A stretch of 64,000 nucleotides of DNA from DASVNK01 sp036383895 (lineage in GTDB: Bacteria; Verrucomicrobiota; Verrucomicrobiia; Limisphaerales; SXQI01). The stretch lies in contig DASVNK010000024.1 of the NCBI GenBank assembly GCA_036383895.1, positions 1 to 64,000 of the forward strand. Direction: 5' to 3'. Position numbers and translations under genes: made by a program. Below, in pieces: positions 43,182 through 52,123 of the stretch; the stretch's first letter is position 1; every line of letters starts with the position of its first letter. Under the pieces are notes generated by a model. That model saw only the letters and a list, made by a program, of their open reading frames with translations. It did no database searches and was not told the origin of the DNA.

Positions 43182-43236
43182 GCACGCAGATTATTTCCAC
43201 ACTGAGCGCGCAGTGTTCCGATTAGACGGGGTCGAA

Positions 43237-43566
43237 TCATACTTGCTCCGTAATCAGGTGTTCAGTTTTTGCGCGGATTTGCCGCTGGCGGTTGTCGCGA
43301 GCGCGTTCGCGTTTGGCGAGTTCGTCGAGCAACGTGGGGAACACGAGCAATGGAAACTCGGTGGTCCAAGCGATGCCGGCGGCCTCGTTGGCGGCTTGTT
43401 TGAATCGGCGTTGCAAGTCGATGGTTTCGGTCTGATCGAGCAAACCGTCGAGCAACTCGTCTTTCAAACCGGCGAAGCGGCTTTCCAATTCCTGACGTTC
43501 GAACCTGGGGGGCAATTCAAATGCGTCCCCTTCGTCGAAGTCGAACCTGGTTAATCTAGCACTCAT
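43237..43566 (-). CDS. hypothetical protein, 109 residues
   Basis: A charged, probably helical cytosolic protein (DFDEGDAFELPPRFERQELE at the start, DELAKRERARDNRQRQIRAK near the end). No motif is recognised. A weak AAAAG precedes the ATG. Its interest lies in what is upstream: a promoter, a 34-codon reading frame and a strong terminator at 43842-43625 on the same strand, ending 59 bases before this start. That layout could mean that transcription of this gene depends on read-through of the terminator. Confidence 0.6.
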   Translation of the reverse strand: MSARLTRFDFDEGDAFELPPRFERQELESRFAGLKDELLDGLLDQTETIDLQRRFKQAANEAAGIAWTTEFPLLVFPTLLDELAKRERARDNRQRQIRAKTEHLITEQV

Positions 43567-43624
43567 CTTTTTATTGTCTTTCTATGTTATTACGTTTGCG
43601 TGGCTGTTTTGTTTCAGGAAAAGA

Positions 43625-43659
43625 AAAAACCCACGGTTGCTTTGGCTACCGTGGGTTTT
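43625..43659 (-). terminator. strong intrinsic terminator (active in both directions)
   Basis: AAAACCCACGGT and ACCGTGGGTTTT form a perfect stem with a 10-base loop. Runs of T follow on both strands (TTTTTTCTTTTC on the minus strand). It ends the small transcription unit that begins near 43810. Confidence 0.75.
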
Positions 43660-43691
43660 GGGAAATCTAGTTTTTGTCTTCTTAACTTCCG

Positions 43692-43796
43692 TTACCCACG
43701 ATTACCTCCACCGGTGGAGGCCATATGCCAGCGAGCGGTTAGGCTCAGCATGGAGCCTTGGACGCAGCATACGTTGTTTTTAATCGAGAGTTTCAT
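43692..43796 (-). CDS. 34-residue ORF in a small promoter-to-terminator unit
   Basis: ATG at 43796, TAA at 43692-43694. The product starts MKLSIKNNVCCVQGSMLSL and ends with MASTGGGNRG. AGGAG touches the ATG directly, too close for a standard ribosome site. The reading frame contains the 16-base palindrome CCTCCACCGGTGGAGG at 43705-43720. It may be a small peptide, a leader peptide, or merely part of a non-coding RNA of about 190 bases. No homologue is recognised. Confidence 0.4.
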   Translation of the reverse strand: MKLSIKNNVCCVQGSMLSLTARWHMASTGGGNRG

Positions 43797-43813
43797 CTCC
43801 TAAAACCGCCGGT

Positions 43814-43842
43814 AGTAGAACCCAAGGCGGGTGGAATGTCAA
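43814..43842 (-). promoter_or_regulatory. sigma-70-like promoter for a small RNA or leader
   Basis: On the minus strand TTGACA (43842-43837) and TCTACT (43819-43814) are separated by 17 bases. The -35 is perfect and the -10 matches four of six. A transcript from about 43807 would carry the 34-codon ORF, the palindrome and the terminator at 43625. Confidence 0.5.
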
Positions 43843-43913
43843 ATTTATCGGCAGGAATGTCCTGGAAAATGACCAAATGCCAACTACCAAATTCCAAGTC
43901 CAAGGGTTGCGTC

Positions 43914-44024
43914 TGTTTAACGTGAAAAAGCGTGAAATGAGGTACTTACGGCGTGAATGTTGACTTTGGGTGCGGCGGCGGGATTCGCGATAAAAGGCGT
44001 TAAAAACCGTTAAATCAGGTACTT
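43914..44024 (+). repeat. dispersed repeat B, copy 2
   Basis: From TGTTTAACGTG to TTAAATCAGGTAC. It shares GAAATGAGGTACTTACGGCG, GTGAATGTTGACTTTGG and GATAAAAGGCGTTAAA with 30960-31070. It lies about 60 bases upstream of the structured RNA copy 2. Confidence 0.75.
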
Positions 44025-44079
44025 GTGACGGAAAAGTCAACATTCTGGAGGAGGTTCGAGTAAGTTGGGAGTGCGCTGG

Positions 44080-44290
44080 TGCACACGCAGGTTGGTCCCG
44101 CCCTGCGGGAGGTGCTAGATGGCGGCGGACGTTGAACAGGATCGTCTTCATAACGGTTTTGTCCTTTTGCCCGGAGAAGAGCTGCGCATGGGCACACTAA
44201 GGGCGTGCTTGTTTTTCGGGGGTGAATGGAAATTCGCTTCCGAGCGAGGTTCTATTCAACCACGGGCCGTTCTTCTCAGGCGGGTTTAGT
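44080..44290 (+). ncRNA. candidate structured RNA (HEARO/omega-RNA-like), copy 2
   Basis: Core 44184-44285 is about 93 percent identical to copy 1 by eye. Stem 1 is GCACAC (44192-44197) with GCGTGC (44203-44208); stem 2 is TGAATGGA (44223-44230) with TCTATTCA (44251-44258), enclosing TCGCT/AGCGA. The 5' part has CTTCATAACGG, as does copy 3. No IscB-like reading frame follows; the next gene downstream is the methyltransferase, on the opposite strand. Confidence 0.5.
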
Positions 44291-44398
44291 TTGACGGAAA
44301 GAGGGGTGGAGGGGAAGGGAAAACGTCGGGAATTTAGGGTTAAAAAAATGCGATTCTCGACGCGATTTGATTACTCACTTTAACGATAGTTTTGCGAG

Positions 44399-47300
44399 TT
44401 AGAGGTGGGGAGGCGGTGGGATGGGCATGCGAGGGGGAGCGGTTTTCCACATGAGGTCGATTTCGTCCGGAGAGAGTCCGTAGGCCTTGTTGACCAGATC
44501 GCTTAAGGTGGTTTCCAAGTTGAGGGTTTCGGCGGCGAGGGCGCGTGCTGGTTCGATGGTGCGCTGGTATTCTTCGCGAAGGGCGTGAAGTCCGGCGGCG
44601 GTGAGCGGCAGCTTTTTTCCGCGGATGCGTTTTACCTCGGCGACGAATGCATCCGAGTCGAGCGCGGTGACGTCCTGGAGTTTGTTACTGGGTTTTTCGA
44701 TCGCGTATTCGACGCGAAGCCAGTCCAGCAAAGTGCGATGGGCTTGTTGTTGGCTGGCGGTGATTTCAATGAGGCGACTAACGGTTTTCTCTGTTGCTTC
44801 GCGAATGGTTGGGGCCGGTTCGGCAATGGGAATCTCTTCAATCAGAAACGCGGCGGGCGTCAGAGCCTCATCCTTCATATGCGGGAGGTGACGCCAATTG
44901 AACCACCACATCAGTGGAGAGTTAAGGACAGCGAGAAGATATTTATCTCCTGTCGGTAAAATAAAAGTCTTGTTGTTAGAAATTATACCTTCGTCCTCCA
45001 GAGCATAGGCCGGGTGAAATTGGATCTCTTGATAAACTAGCTTTGGCTTTTCGAACAAAGGCCATGAAGCAAACGCCGACAGTTCCCACCAGAAACGGAC
45101 ATTATTTTTTCGGCCCAGCAGTGCTTCTTTGTGCCCTTCCATGTGGCGGTAAACGCTCGGGTAGGCCGTTGCAAACACATTCTCTCCGTCCTTCAATTTA
45201 CTCCAAGGCCACTCTTTCTCGTTGCTTGACCTCAGCGCGATGAGCCACTCTTCGTCCCATCTGGCGTTCCACCGTTCAATATCCTGGCCACGAAAATATC
45301 TAACGAAAAGCGACTCACATTTCGGATCTGCGGCAATTAGCCGCTGTCGCTCGGAGCTGCTGACAAAAAAAGCAGCGTTGCAGCCTGTCTTTAGACCGTA
45401 AATCGGTTCGGCGCGCAGAAAGTTACGAAGTGGCACGCCTCGATCGCGTAGCTGCTCGAACAGTCCCGTCACCGAACTCGCCTCAAGTTGCCATGCGCTT
45501 CCGGACAACTGCGCGAGCTTCAATTCCACACCCTGTTTTTCAATTTGAACGCTGAGGTCATCAATCCGTAATTGCTCGCGCGGGATCGTACAAAGGCGAG
45601 CGGTGGTTGGTTTCGGCGCGGTGGTTGGTTTTTCAACGACGATGATAGAGGGAAACACGTCGGCTTCTTCGAAGATTTGTTTGGCGTGGCCGAAATCGAC
45701 GACTGATTTGATCCATGCTTTCTCGCCGAAGAATCGCCGGAGAGGCTCACCGTAGCTTGCCTTCATCCATTTGTTGGTGACGATGAAGGAAAGGAGGCCA
45801 CCCGGTTTCAGGAGACGCGTACCGAGTTCGTAAAAGTAGACATATAGGTCCGCTTTGCCGTGGAACGTTTCGTAATGCTGTTCGAGCCAAGGCTTGTATG
45901 GGGTTAGAAATTCCTGGCGGACGTAGGGCGGGTTGCCGATGACGACGTCGAAGCCGCCTTGGGCGAAGACTTCGGGGAAGGCGGATTGCCAGTGGAAGGC
46001 TTTCGGGTGGACGGCGGGGTCGTTGATGACGCTGTTGCCTTCACGGATGGAGTGGTCGAGGCTGGTGAGGATTTTGCCGCGGGCGGCGGTTTTGATCCAG
46101 AGGCTGAGCTGGCAGATTTGGATGGCCTCGGGATTGAGGTCCACGCCGTAGAGGTTGTGCTGGAGGATTTGGCGGTCGAGATCGAAGAGGGTGCGCTGGC
46201 CGCGGAGTTCTTCGAGGCGTTGGTTGGAAGTTTCGTAAACGGCGTAGAGCTGGTCGAAGGCTTCGATGAGAAAGGCGCCGCTGCCGCAGGCGGGATCGAG
46301 GATGCGGAGTTTCATCAACTCTTCCTGCCATGCTTCCCAAAAGCGGGTGAGGGTTTTGCGCTGAGGCGCGTTGAGAGCGGAGAGATCGTAAGCGTTTGGA
46401 TCGGCGAGTGGTTTGCGTGAGGTGCCGGTGGCGGCGGCTTCGTGCTTTTGCCGAAGCGTTTCAAAGCGGACTTGGAGGACGCCACCGAGCGCTTGTTCGA
46501 CGATGTAGCGAGTGATGAAGGCGGGTGTGTAGAAAGCTCCTTCTTTTTTACGGCGCGCTTTGGCTTCTTGTTCGGCGATGGGAGCGCCGCTGGCGAGAGA
46601 GTGGCGAAGGCGTTCGAGGTCGGTGATGGATTGCTCGAAGATATGACCGAGTATATCGACATCGATGAGGGACCGGACTTCCGCATGCTCATCTTCCGTT
46701 TCAAGGTCCTGGGACGGCCGATAATCGTAATCGGAGAGATCTTTGAAGTGGGTGCAGACTTCGTCTGGAACGTTGAGCGAATCGAGAACGGGATCGGCGG
46801 CGAACAAACCGCCGTTGTAAGCGGGGATGTTCAGGCCGGCGTTGCCTTGATCGATGGAACGAAAGAGACCGCGGAAATTATGCCAGATGGGTTTGGGATT
46901 GTAGGGATCGCGATGGCTGAATGCGTTGCGCAAGGTATCGGGTGGCAGCAGGCCGCGATCTTCGGAGAAGGCGCAGAACAAAACGCGATCCAGGAGCTTT
47001 TGCGTGCAGCGGAGGATTTCCTGCGGAGGAATGGCGGAGTTTTCCTGGCAGAGGCGAACGAGCGCTTTCTCGCGAATATCGGCGTAGAGCGAGTAAAACT
47101 TGTCGGTGAGTTCGCGACCGACCGATTCGGAAGCTTTGAGGAGTTGGTAGAGGTGCGAGTCGCCGGTGGCAGGGACGACGCGTTCGGCGCCGAGGAGGAA
47201 AATAAAACGCTTGAGGAGTGAAGGTTCTTTGGCGAGACGGACGGTTTCGAAACGCTCGAAGGAATGCTGGTTGGAGCCTTTGTGGTAAAGGCGCGTTTCT

Positions 47301-47761
47301 CGCATGGAGGTGACGATGATCCAGTCGCACGGGAGATTGATTGCGTAGCGGTAGCCCTGGTCGACCGCAGACATGCGACGACCGGCGAAGGGACGATCGA
47401 GAGGATCGCGCGGGCCTTTGCCTTCGAGGGCGACGATGAATTTTTTGGCGTCATTGCTGAAACGGCCGAGAGCGGCGTCGGCGAATTGGCCATCGACTTC
47501 GACGTGGGTTTCGCGAGAGAGGGTGAAGCTTTCGGTGGGGCCGGCAGGGCGAGTGTAGCCGAGGAGATTACAGAAGAAATCGGTGAGGAAGTCGGGGAGG
47601 AGGTCGGTTTCCTTGAAATTGTCGGCGCGGCCGGAAGTGATGAGGTCGGCCCAGTGATTTAGTTTGGCTTGATGGGCGTGGAGATGTTCGGGGAGAATGA
47701 AGGAGCGGAGATGTTGGCGGATGACTTCCGGATGGAAAAGTGGCTTGGATTCAACTGCCAT
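44399..47761 (-). CDS. type IIG-like restriction enzyme/DNA adenine methyltransferase
   Basis: A 1120-residue fused restriction-modification protein. The N-terminal part (about 60-200) looks like a PD-(D/E)XK nuclease: EVDGQFADA with D90 and ALEGKGPRDP with the E-x-K pair. The methyltransferase has DPACGSGAF (D489, SAM-binding motif I) and NPPY (610-613, motif IV for N6-adenine). The C-terminal third is the target recognition domain. Its DNA (about 44900-45650) is clearly AT-richer than the rest, as expected for a swapped specificity domain. No separate specificity or nuclease gene is next to it, so it probably works alone. Confidence 0.9.
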   Translation of the reverse strand: MAVESKPLFHPEVIRQHLRSFILPEHLHAHQAKLNHWADLITSGRADNFKETDLLPDFLTDFFCNLLGYTRPAGPTESFTLSRETHVEVDGQFADAALGRFSNDAKKFIVALEGKGPRDPLDRPFAGRRMSAVDQGYRYAINLPCDWIIVTSMRETRLYHKGSNQHSFERFETVRLAKEPSLLKRFIFLLGAERVVPATGDSHLYQLLKASESVGRELTDKFYSLYADIREKALVRLCQENSAIPPQEILRCTQKLLDRVLFCAFSEDRGLLPPDTLRNAFSHRDPYNPKPIWHNFRGLFRSIDQGNAGLNIPAYNGGLFAADPVLDSLNVPDEVCTHFKDLSDYDYRPSQDLETEDEHAEVRSLIDVDILGHIFEQSITDLERLRHSLASGAPIAEQEAKARRKKEGAFYTPAFITRYIVEQALGGVLQVRFETLRQKHEAAATGTSRKPLADPNAYDLSALNAPQRKTLTRFWEAWQEELMKLRILDPACGSGAFLIEAFDQLYAVYETSNQRLEELRGQRTLFDLDRQILQHNLYGVDLNPEAIQICQLSLWIKTAARGKILTSLDHSIREGNSVINDPAVHPKAFHWQSAFPEVFAQGGFDVVIGNPPYVRQEFLTPYKPWLEQHYETFHGKADLYVYFYELGTRLLKPGGLLSFIVTNKWMKASYGEPLRRFFGEKAWIKSVVDFGHAKQIFEEADVFPSIIVVEKPTTAPKPTTARLCTIPREQLRIDDLSVQIEKQGVELKLAQLSGSAWQLEASSVTGLFEQLRDRGVPLRNFLRAEPIYGLKTGCNAAFFVSSSERQRLIAADPKCESLFVRYFRGQDIERWNARWDEEWLIALRSSNEKEWPWSKLKDGENVFATAYPSVYRHMEGHKEALLGRKNNVRFWWELSAFASWPLFEKPKLVYQEIQFHPAYALEDEGIISNNKTFILPTGDKYLLAVLNSPLMWWFNWRHLPHMKDEALTPAAFLIEEIPIAEPAPTIREATEKTVSRLIEITASQQQAHRTLLDWLRVEYAIEKPSNKLQDVTALDSDAFVAEVKRIRGKKLPLTAAGLHALREEYQRTIEPARALAAETLNLETTLSDLVNKAYGLSPDEIDLMWKTAPPRMPIPPPPHL

Positions 47762-48079
47762 TTGCGGGGCGTATTAAAGGCATTGATCGAGGTTCGGTGC
47801 AAGAATTTGCGCGATTGGCGATGGGGATTAGGCAGCGCGAATTTTTGTCGACGAGGATTTTTGTGGGGGTGTTAAGGGAGTTGGAGGGTGATGGTCTCTC
47901 AATCTCTAAGTGGCGAAATCTTCAATGTTGAGGGGAAGATTCGCTGCTCGGAGACGGTTTACCGGAACGCAAAAGGACTACGGTGCGTGCGAGATAGTCG
48001 CCGAGGTGACGACGCTCAGCATTGCGCGCGGCAACGATGATGGTCGCGAAAAAGAAAATCCAGAAATGCCTACGAACGT
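47762..48079. other. 318-base gap upstream of the methyltransferase
   Basis: Contains the relic of a Nudix gene end (47832-47892) but no complete gene. Promoter elements for the methyltransferase must lie here but are not recognised. Confidence 0.4.
47832..47892 (-). pseudogene. relic duplicate of the Nudix tail of the rsmI fusion gene
   Basis: On the minus strand this piece reads CTCCAACTCCCTTAACACCC and so on. It aligns with the last codons of the RsmI-Nudix gene (48861-48918, protein end LPLNTPTKILLDKILAAQP) with a few small insertions, deletions and changes. It is a degraded copy, about 1 kb from the parent. Confidence 0.5.
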
Positions 48080-48475
48080 CTATAGAAACGCTGAATGATC
48101 CTGGAGATATTTTTTGCGATCGACTTCGAGCAACGCACGATGGAGCCGGTATGGGAGGGCAATAGCGATGATCGGAAGGTTTCGCAGCACTGAAGCCCAG
48201 GCGGAACATTCACGACCCGTATCGTAATCGCGGACTTCGAGCTTGAGTGCCCACTTGCCCAGCGACCCGCCAGAATCGGAGAAAGCAAGCCACGCATAGC
48301 CGATCAGCAGCCCAGCCACATACGAGCCTGTAAATCCGGAAAAACCGACAACGGTCACGGCGAGTGCCACGAAATCGATCATTTTGGCAGATATACGGCG
48401 CAGCAGACTGGGAATCTGTTCGTCAGGGAGACTGACTTGGACATTGATTTGCTCGGTGGGATCGGTAGCGCGCAT
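48080..48475 (-). CDS. RDD family membrane protein
   Basis: A protein of about 131 residues from ATG 48475; the longer open frame to 48637 is repeat-derived. The first hydrophobic part has LLRRISAKMIDFVALAVTVV with the Arg and Asp of the RDD signature, then YVAGLLIGYAWLAF and a third hydrophobic segment (SVLRNLPIIAIALPYRL). The family is of unknown transport function; some members are Na+/H+ antiporters. The small size and three membrane segments are normal. It has no obvious operon partners. Confidence 0.85.
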   Translation of the reverse strand: MRATDPTEQINVQVSLPDEQIPSLLRRISAKMIDFVALAVTVVGFSGFTGSYVAGLLIGYAWLAFSDSGGSLGKWALKLEVRDYDTGRECSAWASVLRNLPIIAIALPYRLHRALLEVDRKKYLQDHSAFL

Positions 48476-48850
48476 TGAGTGACCTGTCTCTCGATTTAAA
48501 GGATTACTAAAAGAATGATCAATTCTTATCAAGGAAAGGTCGACGGAGTTACAGCGGCTGAAAAATAGAATCGGCGTTGGCAAAGCTCCGGAAGGTTCGG
48601 CCGTCCCTTCGGGACTAGACGCGTGATTTATCGACATCCCGGCGCTGAAGCGGCCGGGCTATTGTCGGATGTCCCTTCGGGACTAGACGAGCGAAGCCAA
48701 TAAGCGAAAGGCGGTGGAGAAAATGGGCGATGCGAAGAATGGGAGGGATGGGAGGAATGCGAATTATGGGACCTGCAGGAGCGAGCAGGGGAGGGGAAGA
48801 ATAGGCAATGGGCAATGGGCAATGGGCAATGGGCAATGGGCAATGGGCAA
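48476..48850. repeat. repeat-filled intergenic region between rsmI and RDD genes
   Basis: The string GTCCCTTCGGGACTAGACG occurs twice (about 48602-48620 and 48668-48686). A GGCAATG heptamer is tandemly repeated about seven times (48804-48852, the last unit GGCAATT). In between is a GGGAGGGATGGGAGGAATGC-like purine run. Nothing here looks like a gene. Confidence 0.75.
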
Positions 48851-50113
48851 TTAGGGTTGGGCGGCGAGGATTTTGTCGAGGAGGATTTTGGTGGGGGTGT
48901 TGAGGGGGAGTTGGAGGGCGTCTTGGATGGAGAGCCAGCGGTAGTGTTCGGCTTCGTGGTTGAGGGTGACTTCGGTTTGCTCTGTGCGGCAGGTGTAGTT
49001 GAGGAGGACGAAGTGGGCGGGGCGGTAGAACTCGGGGGAGTGGATGCAGTCCTGGGCGAGGATGAATTGGATGTGGGTGATGTCGAGGTTGGTTTCTTCT
49101 TTGATTTCGCGGCGGAGGGCGTCTTCGGAGGTTTCGCCGAGTTTGGGTTTGCCGCCGGGGATGCCCCAGAGGTTCGACCATTTGTGGGTTTGGATCATGA
49201 GGACTTTGTCGTGGGGGCCGAAGATGAGTGCGCCGACGGTGGTGATGGGGTGGGGATTTAAGTTTTGAGTGCTGAGTTTTGAGTGCTGAGTTTCGGGAAG
49301 AGGACTCCTTACGTCGTCCCCTGCAAGGTCGTTTGCGGGTTCGTCGGTGTTGGGGTTTGGTGTAGTGTCGTTGGGTTCGGGTTCGGTGGATGTGTCCGAG
49401 GACTCCTCACGTCGTCCCCTACAAGCTTCGATGAGGACGACGAATTCGCCTTTGGGGGTGCGGTTTTTGAAGTGGGCGGCGAGTTCGGCTGCGGTGCCGC
49501 GGAGGTATTGTTCGAATTTTTTGGTGAGTTCGCGGGCGAGGACGATTTGGCGATCGGGAAAGATGTCGGCGAGTTCGGTGAGGAGTTTCTCGATGCGATA
49601 GGGGGATTCGTAGAGGGCGATGGTGGCGTCGAGGTTTTTGAGTGATTCGAGACGGCGGCGGCGCGCGGCGGATTTTTGGGGGAGGAAACCGATGAAGTGG
49701 ATTTCGTCGGTGGAGAGGCCGGAGGCGGTGAGGGCGGAGACGAAGGCGCAGGGGCCGGGGATGGATTCGACTTTGAGGCCGGCTTGGAGGGCGGCGCGGA
49801 CGACGCGCTGGCCGGGATCGCTGATGCCGGGTGTGCCGGCGTCGGTGACGAGGGCGACTTTTTCGCCGCGGGCGAGGCGCTGGATGATCTCTTCGCTGCG
49901 CTTGGCTTCGTTGAATTTGAAGTAGCTGAGGAGCGGTTTTTTGATTTCGTAGGATTGGAGAAGATTCGCGGTGTGGCGGGTATCTTCGGCGGCGATGATG
50001 TCGCATTCGCGGAGGACGCGGAGGGCGCGGAGGGTGATGTCCTCGCGGTTGCCGATGGGAGTGGCGACGAGGTAAAGCGTTCCGGGGACGAGCGGCGGTA
50101 ACTCCTTGGTCAC
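48851..50113 (-). CDS. RsmI 16S rRNA C1402 2'-O-methyltransferase fused to a Nudix hydrolase
   Basis: A 420-residue fusion. Residues about 10-235 are RsmI: YLVATPIGNREDIT, AEDTRHT, DAGTPGISDPG and the SIPGPCAFVSALTASGL region of SAM-dependent tetrapyrrole-type methyltransferases. An acidic, Ser/Pro-rich linker follows (about 235-290). Its DNA is made of intergenic-type repeats: a 14-mer twice at 49263-49290, and a GACTCCT(T/C)ACGTCGTCCCC unit twice at about 49303 and 49401. Residues about 290-420 are Nudix, with GGKPKLGETSEDALRREIKE then ETNL. RsmI modifies C1402 in the ribosomal decoding centre. The Nudix half probably cleans nucleotides; a direct link is not known. Confidence 0.93.
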   Translation of the reverse strand: MTKELPPLVPGTLYLVATPIGNREDITLRALRVLRECDIIAAEDTRHTANLLQSYEIKKPLLSYFKFNEAKRSEEIIQRLARGEKVALVTDAGTPGISDPGQRVVRAALQAGLKVESIPGPCAFVSALTASGLSTDEIHFIGFLPQKSAARRRRLESLKNLDATIALYESPYRIEKLLTELADIFPDRQIVLARELTKKFEQYLRGTAAELAAHFKNRTPKGEFVVLIEACRGRREESSDTSTEPEPNDTTPNPNTDEPANDLAGDDVRSPLPETQHSKLSTQNLNPHPITTVGALIFGPHDKVLMIQTHKWSNLWGIPGGKPKLGETSEDALRREIKEETNLDITHIQFILAQDCIHSPEFYRPAHFVLLNYTCRTEQTEVTLNHEAEHYRWLSIQDALQLPLNTPTKILLDKILAAQP

Positions 50114-50155
50114 GGAGAGAAGAAAGCGGATTGCGCGCGGAGTGGAAAGAGGGAA

Positions 50156-50190
50156 ACCACGAATTCACACGAATAAACATGAATGAGGAA
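50156..50190. repeat. ACACGAAT-type repeat
   Basis: CCACGAATTCACACGAATA followed by AACATGAATGA. The same unit recurs near 61140-61180, 61320-61350 and 61525-61557, and a form (AACACGAATTTAG) follows the stop of the antiporter gene at 52079. Confidence 0.6.
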
Positions 50191-50302
50191 GGAAGATGCC
50201 GGTTGCGCTAGACGGTTGGAGAACGCGTACGTATTCTTTGGCGCGAGCCAGCGGGAGGAGCGGGTTAGGCGTTCATTTTGGTTGGATTGAGGAGATCGTC
50301 AG

Positions 50303-52078
<1,776 letters not shown>

Positions 52079-52123
52079 ACACGAATTTAGGCGGGCGACT
52101 GCCGAATTCAATTTTGCTTAATT

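Larger units (their letters stand above)
43567..44398. other. repeat-rich intergenic region 2
   Basis: About 830 bases without a large gene. It holds the small promoter-terminator unit (43842-43625, minus strand), repeat B copy 2 (43914-44024) and the second candidate structured RNA (44080-44290). A TTGAATTTGG-like string (CCAAATTCCAAGTCC) between them is typical of intergenic repeats here. The last 100 bases before the methyltransferase gene show nothing recognisable. Confidence 0.55.

Noticed and set aside
48476..48637. N-terminal extension of the RDD protein
   Set aside because: It translates the GTCCCTTCGGGAC repeat; the family start fits ATG 48475.
48804..48852. Possible CRISPR array
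   Set aside because: Units of 7 bases without spacers are a simple tandem repeat. No cas gene is in the window.
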